Shown one piece after another: positions 26,147 to 36,824 of a DNA stretch of 64,000 nt. Numbering within the stretch: the stretch's first letter is position 1; every line of letters starts with the position of its first letter. Origin of the DNA: CAZXWN01 sp964644695 [NCBI: uncultured bacterium]. Lineage in GTDB: Bacteria > UBP4 > UBA4092. The stretch is taken from assembly GCA_964644695.1 (NCBI GenBank), contig CAZXWN010000002.1, positions 339,519 through 403,518 on the forward strand, read 5' to 3'. Both the position numbers and the translations under genes were made by a program. A model generated the notes under the pieces. The model saw only the letters and a program-made list of their open reading frames with translations. It was not told the DNA's origin and did no database searches.

Positions 26147-26899
26147 CTATTTCATACCAAAGATTTCTTTTTTATACACCCTGGTCATTATCTCGTAGCC
26201 AGCTGGTGTGAGATGGATATCATCAGCCGCTAATTCGGCTTTCAATTGCCCGTGTTCGTCTAAGAAAAGGTCATGTAAATCAATAAATGGAATACCGTAT
26301 TTTTGAGCATTTGATTTAATTCCTGCATTGAACTTGAGTATTTGGTCGTTATACTTACCTAATTTCCCTCTGCAAGGGGTGCAAGAGACAACGTAAATCT
26401 GGGTATCCGGGAGGTCTTTCTTAAGCTTCCATAATAAATATTCATGACAGAGAATTTTATCTTCAGTACTTTGGGTGGTAATCCAGATGACATCATTGTT
26501 TCCGATTAAAAGCACCAGCTTTTTGGGATTTAAGTTATAGACAGAGCTTTCTAATCGATCTAATAGACCCCAGGAATACCATCCGCCCATAGAATCCCCA
26601 CCTATTCCCCTGTTCACTGTTTTGATGCCAGGGAAATATATGTCCAAAGAATAACGCTCGGTGCCGGAGGCTCCAACAAAAACAGTACGCCCTTGTAGTT
26701 TAGAAATATCTTCCTTTGCAAAAGCAGCCATGCGACCTGCGGCATATGCGGGCATTTTACTTTTACCAGGCATGCCGAGTTTAACCGGTTCAAATTTTGG
26801 TTGTTCAGGGAGAGTCGTTTTGATGTGTTTAGTGCTGACACATCCAATGGATCCTAAAATTAGCGAACAGGAAAGTAGTACAAGTAGTGAGCCGTTCAT
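26147..26899 (-). CDS. SGNH-hydrolase-like lipoprotein, copy A, with GAS in place of GDS
   Basis: A 250-residue lipoprotein-type paralog, first of the four in the direction of transcription. Block I is FVGASGTERY, again alanine for aspartate; block II RGIGGDSMGG, block III LIGNNDV and block V ADDIH are present. The lipobox is GSIGC. AAAGGA lies eight bases before the ATG. Copies A, B and C share long strings such as AAGRMAAF(E/A)KED and are clearly tandem duplicates. The ester substrate is unknown. Confidence 0.84.
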   Translation of the reverse strand: MNGSLLVLLSCSLILGSIGCVSTKHIKTTLPEQPKFEPVKLGMPGKSKMPAYAAGRMAAFAKEDISKLQGRTVFVGASGTERYSLDIYFPGIKTVNRGIGGDSMGGWYSWGLLDRLESSVYNLNPKKLVLLIGNNDVIWITTQSTEDKILCHEYLLWKLKKDLPDTQIYVVSCTPCRGKLGKYNDQILKFNAGIKSNAQKYGIPFIDLHDLFLDEHGQLKAELAADDIHLTPAGYEIMTRVYKKEIFGMK

Positions 26900-26963
26900 T
26901 GTTAAATCCTTTAGTCAAAGTTGTCAAAATTGGGTTCATTCTAACACATGACTTTGAGATTAA

Positions 26964-27383
26964 TTATCCTTCAGAGAGAGGGGGATTAGACCTCATGGCC
27001 TTCTTATCTGACTGATGCTTTTTATCCTGGAGGATTTTCTCTTTAGCTCTTTTGGATCTTTTGCGTTTTTGTCGCCGAATCTTTTCTATTTCCTGTTGTT
27101 TCCTGCTTTGTTCACCAAGAATCTCGGTTTCAATCTTTTCCACTAACAGGCGACGGGCATAGAACCTGTTCATAGCTTGAGACCGTTCAGTTTGATATTT
27201 CACCGTGGTGCCGGTGGGTCGGTGAACTAATTGAACACAGGTAGAGGTTTTATTGACATGTTGGCCCCCTTTACCAGAGGATCTAACATAAGATTCATCC
27301 AAATCTTCTTCGCGGATGTTGAGTTCTTCCATCCGTTGGAGAAGTTCCTGTTCTTTAGCCGGGGAGACGGGAAATCGGGGCAT
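26964..27383 (-). CDS. Small GGQ release-factor-like protein (ArfB/RF-domain family)
   Basis: A 139-residue protein made of the catalytic RF-1 domain without the codon-recognition domain. SSGKGGQHVNKTSTCVQL carries the GGQ that triggers peptidyl-tRNA hydrolysis, and a strongly basic tail follows (about residues 100-130, rich in K and R). Relatives (YaeJ/ArfB, mitochondrial C12orf65-type) rescue stalled ribosomes. The tail suits entry into the mRNA channel, but the exact subgroup is uncertain. It starts five bases after the thiC stop and is probably cotranscribed with it. Confidence 0.82.
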   Translation of the reverse strand: MPRFPVSPAKEQELLQRMEELNIREEDLDESYVRSSGKGGQHVNKTSTCVQLVHRPTGTTVKYQTERSQAMNRFYARRLLVEKIETEILGEQSRKQQEIEKIRRQKRKRSKRAKEKILQDKKHQSDKKAMRSNPPLSEG

Positions 27384-27388
27384 AAGAG

Positions 27389-29092
<1,704 letters not shown>

Positions 29093-29170
29093 TCATTGAT
29101 ACCCATGGCGTATTATCTTTTCTATTTTAGCCTAATAATTCAGAAATCAGAGTATTCCCTGACTTTAGGG

Positions 29171-29208
29171 AATGAAAAACCGGAAGGAGAATGAAACTCC
29201 CTCCGGTT
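29171..29208 (-). terminator. Intrinsic terminator after gspG
   Basis: A 12-bp stem with one mismatch (29178-29189 with 29197-29208), followed on the minus strand by TTTTTC. It lies 22 bases past the gspG stop and separates it from thiC. Confidence 0.8.
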
Positions 29209-29230
29209 GGAATAATTCTTCGGAAATTAG

Positions 29231-29680
29231 TTAGTTATTGGAGTTTGAGGTCTTTTCCCAGTTGGTAATATCATCTGCGGTATTTTCGACGCCATCTTTA
29301 CCGAGGGACCAAATGTCATATTCATCAGGATTATGTTCACCAGGGCATTTGTATTTATATTCAAGCCCCCAGGGGTCCATGGGGATTTTCTTCAGATAAG
29401 GGCCATTCCAGTTCTTGGGGACAGGATTTGAACTGGGTTTTTCCATAAGAGCTTTGAGTCCCTGATCCGTAGAGGGGTAATCGTTATTTTGCATATAGTA
29501 GGTATCAAGCACATTACTGATAGTTGCAATATCAGATGTGGCACGGCGATTTTGAACAAAGGGTACTTGTTTGACTAACTTAGGCATGACCGCTGCGGCC
29601 AGGATACCGATGATGACAACGACCAACATGATTTCCATCAAGGTGAAACCCTGACGGTTGGTAAATGACTTTAAGTTCAT
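29231..29680 (-). CDS. gspG: Type II secretion major pseudopilin GspG
   Basis: A 149-residue type IV pilin-like protein. The prepilin peptidase site is RQG-FTLMEIML, with cleavage after G11 and the conserved Glu at +5, followed by a hydrophobic helix. The C-terminal GspG pattern is clear: DYPSTDQGLKALMEKP, WNGPYLKKIPMDPWG, YDIWSLGKDG and a DDITNW end, with calcium-site acids. It forms the pseudopilus that drives proteins across the outer membrane. GAGGAG lies five bases before the ATG. No other gsp gene is in the window, so the gene is detached from any T2SS operon here. Confidence 0.93.
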   Translation of the reverse strand: MNLKSFTNRQGFTLMEIMLVVVIIGILAAAVMPKLVKQVPFVQNRRATSDIATISNVLDTYYMQNNDYPSTDQGLKALMEKPSSNPVPKNWNGPYLKKIPMDPWGLEYKYKCPGEHNPDEYDIWSLGKDGVENTADDITNWEKTSNSNN

Positions 29681-29758
29681 AAAAACTCCTCAATGAGCAG
29701 ATTCTCTTGAATTATATACCAGAATCTGATGGGGAAAGATGACAGTCCCCTGAATTGA

Positions 29759-31135
29759 TTAAACAGTTCCTTTGATTTGCTCAATCAGTTGTTGTACAAC
29801 GCGTTTGAAGTTGGCATCCATTTCCATGTCTTCATTGACCTTTTCACAGGCATGCATGATGGTGGTATGGTCACGGCCTCCAAAGGCTTCACCTATTTCC
29901 GGGAAGGACTTTTGAGTCATTTGTCTGGATAAGAACATGGCTACCTGCCGGGGTTCAACAACGCCTTTGGTTCTTCGTTTTCCCAGAAGGTCATCTTGTG
30001 AAATCTGGTAGTAAGTACAAACAGCATCCTGGATGTAGGAAATATCAATGACTTTTTCTTTACGCATTTCCATCAGGTCAGCCAGGACTCGTTTAGCCAG
30101 GTCCAGATTCATATGGCTTCCGGTCAGACTGGCGTGTGCTGCGACTCGAATCAAACTGCCTTCCAATTGTCGGATGTTGGACACAACATTATCAGCAATG
30201 AACATCATGACATCATGGGGAACCAGTAACTTTTCCTGCTCAGCTTTTTTCTGAAGGATGGCTATACGGGTTTCCAAATCAGGAGCCTGTATGTCAGCAA
30301 TCAAACCCCATTCAAACCTGGATAGTAATCGCTCCTGTAAAGTAGGTATTTCTTTTGGAGGCCGATCAGAACTGACTACGATTTGTTTATGAGCCCCATG
30401 AAGAGCATTAAAGGTATGGAAGAATTCTTCTTGTGTTCCCTCTTTACCTGCGAGGAAATGGATATCATCAATCAGAAGAATATCAATGTTCCGATAAATG
30501 GCTTGGAAATCCTGTCTCCGGGAATGTGTTACCGCGGTAATAAAAGCATTCATAAACTGCTCTGCCGAAGTATAAAGAACTCGGGAGGCTTTTCCACTTT
30601 TCATGGCCCCGTGACAGATGGCATGGAGCAGGTGAGTTTTTCCCAGACCGACTCCTCCATAGAGGAATAACGGATTATAAGCTTTTGCCGGATTTTCAGA
30701 TACAGCGAGTGATGCTGCGTGAGCCAGGCGATTATTGCCACCGACCACGAAGGTATCAAAGGTATATTTGGGATTCAGATTGTTGGCTGCCGGGATGAAA
30801 CCTGCCAAAGGATCATTTGAAGTTACTTCAACAGCCGGTTTACGATTTGGAACGGGTGTTGGTGCTGGTGCCGGTTCTGTCTCTGAACGCAAGGTGATTT
30901 GGCAGGCGTCCCCTGTGACTTCTTCCATGGCACGGAGGATATCTTCCATAAAATGCGCCGAGATAAAATCCTTGAAATAACGGTTTGGAACATTGAGAAC
31001 TAAACCTTTCTCAATGGTTCCTGACAGTTTTACCGGGCGTAACCATTCTTGTACCAGTTCACTACTCAAGCGATTTTCTAAAAGTGCTAGAGTTTGTATC
31101 CAGGCTTCTGTTTCATCAATAACACGGGTATTCAT
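29759..31135 (-). CDS. dnaA: Chromosomal replication initiator protein DnaA
   Basis: A 458-residue AAA+ initiator. Domain I covers about 1-80, with a short proline-rich linker (about 86-105). Walker A is GGVGLGKTH at about 160-168, Walker B is LLIDDIHF near 220, and the arginine finger lies in LLSRFEWG. The C-terminal DNA-binding domain has RRTKGVVEPRQVAMFLSRQM and GRDHTTIMHACEKV. The flanking genes (gspG and an FAD protein) are not the usual dnaN or rpmH, and transcription does not switch direction here, so dnaA may not mark the origin. A gap of 690 bases lies upstream. Confidence 0.97.
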   Translation of the reverse strand: MNTRVIDETEAWIQTLALLENRLSSELVQEWLRPVKLSGTIEKGLVLNVPNRYFKDFISAHFMEDILRAMEEVTGDACQITLRSETEPAPAPTPVPNRKPAVEVTSNDPLAGFIPAANNLNPKYTFDTFVVGGNNRLAHAASLAVSENPAKAYNPLFLYGGVGLGKTHLLHAICHGAMKSGKASRVLYTSAEQFMNAFITAVTHSRRQDFQAIYRNIDILLIDDIHFLAGKEGTQEEFFHTFNALHGAHKQIVVSSDRPPKEIPTLQERLLSRFEWGLIADIQAPDLETRIAILQKKAEQEKLLVPHDVMMFIADNVVSNIRQLEGSLIRVAAHASLTGSHMNLDLAKRVLADLMEMRKEKVIDISYIQDAVCTYYQISQDDLLGKRRTKGVVEPRQVAMFLSRQMTQKSFPEIGEAFGGRDHTTIMHACEKVNEDMEMDANFKRVVQQLIEQIKGTV

Positions 31136-31746
31136 TTATCTTTATCCTTCAGGTCGTACGAACCGTTAGAGTCGAGATATCTCCCTGCTATTTAGCAGAA
31201 GAGACACCTTTACCCTCTTGGATAAGACGTTGGCAAATCGTGATTTAGCCCGTTTGGGGGCTGGGAGGTTGCACGTCAGCCGGTTTATTCGCAATTTATG
31301 TATGAAGACAGGTAACTCAAGGCTGTTTTCATCGTTCAACCAGTTCTGACCCCAACGCGGGTTATCAGAGTCTCGCATCTGATAACGCTATTCACGATAT
31401 CCCAAAACCTTATCCAAGGTTGTAATGGGGAAGTCTAACATAGGAAAAATGGATATTTCAAGGTTTATTTTTCTGCAAAAGTGTGCTAATTCAGTTTCGA
31501 AAAATAAAAATATAACTATAATTATATCAATGATTTATAAAAATCCAACAAAAAATGAATGGTGGGGGGAGCGTGGGGAGTGATTCCCATCATCTGGGGA
31601 TAGTGAAACACCGATTATTCAAGGATTTAAGAAACTGCGGAGTACCTTCTTGGCTTTGGGATGGGTGTTTGCCCTGCTATGCAAAGAAAACACTAGTAAA
31701 CACTATAATTCCAGTCTCTTAAATTTGTTTTTTCCTTGATAAATCA
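31136..31746. other. Long gap upstream of dnaA
   Basis: This stretch has no convincing gene. A minus-strand frame of 70 codons (31166-31378) has a basic, unrecognised product and no ribosome site. An A/T-rich block lies at 31498-31555, next to a G-rich run at 31560-31580. Only imperfect DnaA-box-like 9-mers were found (for example TTATCCAAG near 31410, seven of nine). A dnaA leader or an origin remains possible, but nothing is decisive. Confidence 0.4.
31521..31548 (-). promoter_or_regulatory. Possible promoter far upstream of dnaA
   Basis: On the minus strand TTGGAT (31548-31543), 16 bases and a perfect TATAAT (31526-31521) point towards dnaA, about 385 bases away. The -35 box is poor (three of six) and the block is A/T-rich, so the match may be chance. 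Confidence 0.25.
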
Positions 31747-31793
31747 ACGAATAACTCACGGAGCTGCTCCGAGCAAGTCCGTAGCTGATTCGT
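31747..31793. repeat. 47-nt palindromic element, copy 2
   Basis: Aligns without gaps to the elements at 16978 and 56896. It keeps ACGAAT and ATTCGT at the ends and the core ACGGAGCTGCTCCGAGCAA followed by TCCGT. The arms have about five mismatches, so it is less symmetric than copy 1. It lies 28 bases beyond the stop of the FAD protein gene, the same distance as copy 1 from its neighbour. Confidence 0.68.
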
Positions 31794-31821
31794 TTCTTCT
31801 TCGTTCATTTGGGGGGTGAAA

Positions 31822-33237
31822 TCAGTCAACGATACGGAATCGATCAAAGTGGCTGATGTAGTCATACCAGGGTTGTACCGGTTCTGGTTTTTGAATGAAT
31901 TCAGCTGCCGCCTGACCCATGAGGATTGAGTGGTCCAGGTTGTTGTGATGATACAAACCCTGACGCCCTGTGGTGGTCAGATTATTGATGGTGCGCAGCC
32001 AGGAAAAAATCCGATTCAATCGATTACGATATTCGAGGTCATAGACGGGGTAGGCGTTAGGGACACGGTAAATGGCGTAATCTTCTAAATCAGTGATTTG
32101 AACTAAATCTGTAGTTAAGAGGTCATCCGACATCAGGTCATTTAATTCCAGGTCGGTAGATTTCCATCGGCCCTCCGCACCTGCGCAGGTTATCTCTGCC
32201 ACAATGGACGATTTTCCCGGAGGACACATTGCGGGGCTGAAGTTACCCGGAAGATGAAGCCGGGTGAAATGATAAGACTCTTCCGGAAAATACAACCAGT
32301 GGTCATCACTGATGAAGGGTTTACGCAGCATATAACAACCCAGGATGAGATTTCGATGACGAAGATTTCTTGCGGATTGTATGATTTCATCATCATCTGG
32401 TTTCAAAAGTTTCACCAGTTCTGGGAGCGGAATAGTGGAAACAATCCGGTCTGGTGTAAAAGTCGTCGTTCCATTAGGGGTATCACAAATGACCTGACGA
32501 ACATCTGTTCCATATAAAGTCCGGTCAATCACCATCTCGGTAACTCGACTATTTAGGTGGATTCTGACACCGGCTTTTTGAGCCTTTTCTGCAAGGGCTG
32601 TCGGGATAGCACCAATTCCATTTCGGGGATAATAAAAATCCGAGACATAATTTTTATCAGGTCCCTGACTATTTTTAATCAGGATGTTTTTTAATGTATC
32701 TTTCAGTCCCTTTTGCGAGATGCGAACTTTAACGATATCTGCAGAAATTTCCTGAGGGTCGATTCCCCAGACTTTTCGGGCATAGGGTAGAAAGAAAAAG
32801 TCACAGACCCCTTTTCCGAATTTTTGTTGGAGATAACCGGCATAGGAATTGATATCCGGGTTGTTCTTCCCCATATTCTTTGAGACAAATCCCCACATGA
32901 ACTTAAACCAGAGCGACATGGGGAGACCTTTTAATAATTCGGAAGCCTGAAGAGGATATTGGAAATACCGGTTTTTGAGTCTCATCCGGCTTTGTCTGTG
33001 GACCAGATTGGATTCATCGCCACCCAGCTCCCGCATGAATTTCTCCACTTCTGGGAAATCTGAGTAGACTCGATGAGGGCCAATATCAAATGTGAAGCCA
33101 TTTTTATGGAAATTCCGGGCTAATCCACCCGATTCCGGCAGGGCTTCAACGATATCAACTTGATAGTGATTTTGTGCCAGTTCCAGCCCGCAGGCCAGTC
33201 CCGCCACACCGCCACCTAAGATTAAAACTTGTTTCAT
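31822..33237 (-). CDS. FAD-dependent amine-oxidase-type oxidoreductase (protoporphyrinogen oxidase/UGM-like)
   Basis: A 471-residue flavoprotein. The N-terminal dinucleotide-binding motif is LGGGVAGLACGLEL, followed by the acidic strand end VDIVEALPESGGLAR and FDIGPHRVY. The middle (RYFQYPLQASELLKG, FFLPYARKVWG) resembles the UDP-galactopyranose-mutase and protoporphyrinogen-oxidase group used in surface-sugar pathways. The substrate cannot be set. It ends close to repeat copy 2. The GT2 gene lies 94 bases upstream on the same strand, so the two may form a glycan module. No clear ribosome site (AAGGAATTATTT) was seen at an ideal distance. Confidence 0.8.
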   Translation of the reverse strand: MKQVLILGGGVAGLACGLELAQNHYQVDIVEALPESGGLARNFHKNGFTFDIGPHRVYSDFPEVEKFMRELGGDESNLVHRQSRMRLKNRYFQYPLQASELLKGLPMSLWFKFMWGFVSKNMGKNNPDINSYAGYLQQKFGKGVCDFFFLPYARKVWGIDPQEISADIVKVRISQKGLKDTLKNILIKNSQGPDKNYVSDFYYPRNGIGAIPTALAEKAQKAGVRIHLNSRVTEMVIDRTLYGTDVRQVICDTPNGTTTFTPDRIVSTIPLPELVKLLKPDDDEIIQSARNLRHRNLILGCYMLRKPFISDDHWLYFPEESYHFTRLHLPGNFSPAMCPPGKSSIVAEITCAGAEGRWKSTDLELNDLMSDDLLTTDLVQITDLEDYAIYRVPNAYPVYDLEYRNRLNRIFSWLRTINNLTTTGRQGLYHHNNLDHSILMGQAAAEFIQKPEPVQPWYDYISHFDRFRIVD

Positions 33238-33331
33238 AAGGAATTATTTATTATCGCTTGAAAACAAAGTGATTTGATATTCAAAATATCATTAATATTA
33301 CAACGAAAGGGGGATAAAGGCGGATAATTAC

Positions 33332-34012
33332 TTAATCTTTGAAACGATATTTCAAAAGGATACTGACGGCTTGAAAGAAATCCTTCCAGCCGATTTTTTT
33401 TCCTTCTTCAAAAGTACGCGCTGAATAGGTGACCGGGACTTCAATGATGTGATAGCCATTTTTCAGTATTTTCGCTGTCACTTCAGGGCAAAATTCAAAT
33501 CGGGTGCAGGTGAGGGGAATGGATTTAATCACTTCGGTTCGGAAGGCTTTATATGCGGTTGCTTCATCGGTGATTTTCTGGCCATACAACAGACTGACCA
33601 TGTGTGCTAAGAGAAAATTAGCGACTCGGTTTGGTAAACGCATTCCCGTGACTTTTCCCATGAACCGGGATCCAAAAGCCACTTGTGTTTCTCCCTTGAG
33701 AATGGGTTCCAGTACTTTGGGAATTTCATCACTGTTATATTCCAGGTCAGAATCCTGAATGATGACGATATCACCCGTCACTTCAGCCAGTCCCGTTCGG
33801 ATACTGGCACCTTTTCCCTGATTGATTGAATGATATAGAACCTTTGTGTCCGGTTTTGCTTCTTCTTGTTTCAATATCGACAATGTTCCGTCTTTTGACC
33901 CATCATCTACCAGGATGAGTTCTTTATCCAAGGGTAATCGCCTCAGATTCTCCAACACCCGGGGTAATAGGATTTCTTCGTTATATATCGGAACAATGAT
34001 AGATATTTTCAT
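33332..34012 (-). CDS. GT2-family glycosyltransferase (dolichyl/polyprenyl-phosphate sugar synthase-like)
   Basis: A 226-residue soluble GT-A enzyme. It has SIIVPIYNEE at the start, LVDDGSKDGT for nucleotide binding, GKGASIRTGL and IQDSDLEY for the DxD-like metal site, then FGSRFMG. Length and motifs fit dolichyl-phosphate mannose synthase-like enzymes without the C-terminal membrane part. It would move a sugar from an NDP-sugar to polyprenyl phosphate. Such a donor suits GT-C enzymes like the one at 11429, but this link is inferred. Confidence 0.87.
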   Translation of the reverse strand: MKISIIVPIYNEEILLPRVLENLRRLPLDKELILVDDGSKDGTLSILKQEEAKPDTKVLYHSINQGKGASIRTGLAEVTGDIVIIQDSDLEYNSDEIPKVLEPILKGETQVAFGSRFMGKVTGMRLPNRVANFLLAHMVSLLYGQKITDEATAYKAFRTEVIKSIPLTCTRFEFCPEVTAKILKNGYHIIEVPVTYSARTFEEGKKIGWKDFFQAVSILLKYRFKD

Positions 34013-34157
34013 GTCTTATAAATATTAAAGTTATGTCATCCCTTTGTCAAAAGAACATTGGATTACAAAAGGCTGTATGTTCTATTTGATTCAGGATTGC
34101 TGTGGAACGTGGCTGATAAATGTAAATGATTTTAGAAAAAATGAGGCGCAATAGAGG

Positions 34158-36824
34158 TTATCTTTTTTTGATATCCGTTTGCCATTTCTGGATTTTCATT
34201 AAAGCTTCAACCGGGGGGAGAATTGTCAAATCCAGGTTTTTGATTTCCTCAACGATGGGGTCTGGAGCTGTTTCGAAGAAGGTCAACTGGACGGTGGAGA
34301 CAGAAGGACGAACCTGGTCTGCCGCTGGAATGTGGGTTTTGGCCAGCTCACTCTGGGCAGATTGAGAATATTTCTCCAAATCTGCTAACACTTCCTTGGC
34401 GCGTTGAATTACGAGTTCAGGAAGTCCCGCCAATCGCCCGACAGCAATACCATAGGAACGGTCACAGGATCCTTCAATTATCTTGTGCAGGAAAATTACC
34501 TGGTCATTCCATTCCCGCACAGCAACATTAAAGTTTTTTATTCCGGTCAGGAACTCCGATAACTGGGTCAGTTCATGGTAATGAGTGGCAAACAGAGTAC
34601 GGGCTTTAATTTTGTCATGAATAAATTCCGCGACAGCCCAGGCAATGGAGAGTCCATCAAAGGTTGATGTTCCTCGGCCTATCTCATCCAGTATTAAGAG
34701 AGATCTTTCTGTCGCATTATTCAGGATATTGGCCGTCTCATTCATTTCTACCATGAATGTCGATTGACCTCTTAACAGATTGTCTGAGGCACCGACACGA
34801 GTGAAGATTCTATCTATGATACCTACTTTGGCATATTCAGCGGGCACAAATGAACCTATCTGGGCCATCAGGGTGATTAATGCCACTTGCCGAATATATG
34901 TGGATTTACCTGCCATATTAGGCCCTGTAATCAGCAGTAATCGATTATCTGCTGTATCTGCCAGGGTGTCATTTGGTACGAATTTTCCTGTAAGGAGTAC
35001 ATTTTCAACGACAGGATGCCGACCATTTCGGATATCCAGGACTGGTTCATCTACTACTTCAGGCTTGATAAAATTTTGGTTCACTGCACATTCTGCCAGT
35101 GAGCAAAGGACATCTAATTGAGCGAGGGCATCCCCTGTTTTTTGGAGGGCGATTGTTTGTCCCGCTACTTGTTCACGGATTTGGCAGAATAATTGATATT
35201 CCAAATCAATAATTCGTTCTTCGGCGCCCAGGATTTTGGTTTCCCATTCTTTCAGTTCCGGGGTGATGAATCGTTCAGCGTTTGCCAAGGTCTGTTTTCG
35301 TTCATAATCTTCTGGCGTCTTATCCAGATTTGATTTGGTAATCTCAATGTAATAACCAAATACATTATTGAAACGGACTTTTAGAGACCCAATCCCTGTT
35401 CGATTCCTTTCTCTGGCTTCCAACTCCATGACAAATTGTTTGCCATTCCGCGTAATATGTCGAAGGTCATCCAATTCTGCTGAATAGCCATCTTTGATGA
35501 TTCCGCCTTCTTTCAGGGAGATGGGAGGTTCTTCCACAATGGCTCTGCCAATAAGAACCCGTAATTCAGGCAAATCCTGCATCTGAAGTAATATGTCTGA
35601 CAGTAATTCGCAGGGAGACTCTGATAATGACTGTGTCAATGTGTTTCGCAGCAGAGGGACTTTGTCTAATGTTCGACCTAAAGCCAACATATCCCGGGCA
35701 TTTCCAACGCCGCAGCTCAGTCGCCCCAAGAGCCGTTCGAGATCGTAGACTTCATCCAGATGGTTCTGAATATCTTGTCTCAATCGATGTCGTTCCACCA
35801 GGGTCGATATCGAGTCTTGTCTTTTAAGCAGGGAACCCAAGTCTAATAAGGGTTGTGATAACCATGCTTTCAGTTTACGTCCACCCATCCCGGTTTGGGT
35901 CTTGTCTAATATAGCCAGGAGAGATCCCGTTCTGGTTTTATCTCGTTGATTTTCGAATACTTCTAAATTACTTATTGTTGCCGGGTCTAAAACCAGGTAG
36001 TCTTCAAGAGTATAAGTTCTGATTGATCTTAGATGGTCGAGATTGTTTTTTTGAGTATCATACAGATATTGAAGTGCAGCTCCAGCGGCTCCTATCGCAA
36101 GGGTCATGTGGTCGCACCCAAATCCATGGAGGGATGAAGTCCCAAATTGTTTGAGCAGGCTTCGGTAGGCAATATCCCGGTCATAGTGATACCCATTTAC
36201 CGGGTTTACTGAGGCTCCGGGACATTCGGGTAACACTTGTTTAAGGGGTTGCCCATCCAGGCCTAAATCATTTGGAATGAGTAATTCCCGGGGGGAGATT
36301 CTTTGAAATTCTGTTGCAAGTCGGGTGAAGTGGCGAGTGTCATTAAACTCCGTAACTTGAAAGTCCCCCGTTGTTAAATCTACTATGGCTAGACCAATAA
36401 AAATCTGTTGGCCTTTGCCTGCATGAATGTTTAATGATGCCAGAAAGTTATTAGCTTTTTCATCTAACAGGGCTGTTTCCAAGACGGTCCCGGGAGTAAT
36501 GACCCGAGTTACATCTCTTTTTACAATACCCTTGGTGAATCGTGGATCTTCCATTTGGTCACATATGGCAACTTTGTGTCCAGCCTGGATAAGTCGGGCC
36601 ATATAGGTTTGAACAGCGTGATAAGGAACTCCTGCCAGAGGGACAGTGTTATCTTTACCCATATGTTTTTTGGTAAGAGTTAGTTTAAGGGTTTTGGCGC
36701 CGATGACGGCATCTTCTCCAAACATCTCATAGAAATCGCCGACTCGAAATAATAAAATCGAGTCAGGATATTGAGACTTAATGGATTTATATTGACTCAT
36801 TAAGGGAGTCAGTGTGTCGGCCAT
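34158..36824 (-). CDS. mutS: DNA mismatch repair protein MutS
   Basis: An 888-residue mismatch-recognition ATPase. The N-terminal motif LFRVGDFYEMFGEDA holds the Phe-x-Glu of mismatch binding (as F-Y-E). Connector, lever and clamp domains follow. The ATPase has GPNMAGKSTYIRQVA (Walker A), LLILDEIGRGTSTFDGLSIAWA split by Walker B, and FATHYHEL. The helix-turn-helix end is present (RSYGIAVGRLAGLPELVI). Length is normal. No mutL lies in the window. It stands alone with a 500-base gap upstream. Confidence 0.97.
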   Translation of the reverse strand: MADTLTPLMSQYKSIKSQYPDSILLFRVGDFYEMFGEDAVIGAKTLKLTLTKKHMGKDNTVPLAGVPYHAVQTYMARLIQAGHKVAICDQMEDPRFTKGIVKRDVTRVITPGTVLETALLDEKANNFLASLNIHAGKGQQIFIGLAIVDLTTGDFQVTEFNDTRHFTRLATEFQRISPRELLIPNDLGLDGQPLKQVLPECPGASVNPVNGYHYDRDIAYRSLLKQFGTSSLHGFGCDHMTLAIGAAGAALQYLYDTQKNNLDHLRSIRTYTLEDYLVLDPATISNLEVFENQRDKTRTGSLLAILDKTQTGMGGRKLKAWLSQPLLDLGSLLKRQDSISTLVERHRLRQDIQNHLDEVYDLERLLGRLSCGVGNARDMLALGRTLDKVPLLRNTLTQSLSESPCELLSDILLQMQDLPELRVLIGRAIVEEPPISLKEGGIIKDGYSAELDDLRHITRNGKQFVMELEARERNRTGIGSLKVRFNNVFGYYIEITKSNLDKTPEDYERKQTLANAERFITPELKEWETKILGAEERIIDLEYQLFCQIREQVAGQTIALQKTGDALAQLDVLCSLAECAVNQNFIKPEVVDEPVLDIRNGRHPVVENVLLTGKFVPNDTLADTADNRLLLITGPNMAGKSTYIRQVALITLMAQIGSFVPAEYAKVGIIDRIFTRVGASDNLLRGQSTFMVEMNETANILNNATERSLLILDEIGRGTSTFDGLSIAWAVAEFIHDKIKARTLFATHYHELTQLSEFLTGIKNFNVAVREWNDQVIFLHKIIEGSCDRSYGIAVGRLAGLPELVIQRAKEVLADLEKYSQSAQSELAKTHIPAADQVRPSVSTVQLTFFETAPDPIVEEIKNLDLTILPPVEALMKIQKWQTDIKKR

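Noticed and set aside
31166-31378. 70-codon minus-strand frame upstream of dnaA
   Set aside because: No ribosome site, no recognisable product and odd composition; recorded only as part of the gap.
31136-31821. Replication origin next to dnaA
   Set aside because: Only seven-of-nine DnaA-like boxes, no strand switch of genes and no usual origin neighbours.
33275-33291. TGATATT-CAA-AATATCA inverted repeat before the FAD gene
   Set aside because: Short and fully A/T-rich; likely chance in this composition.
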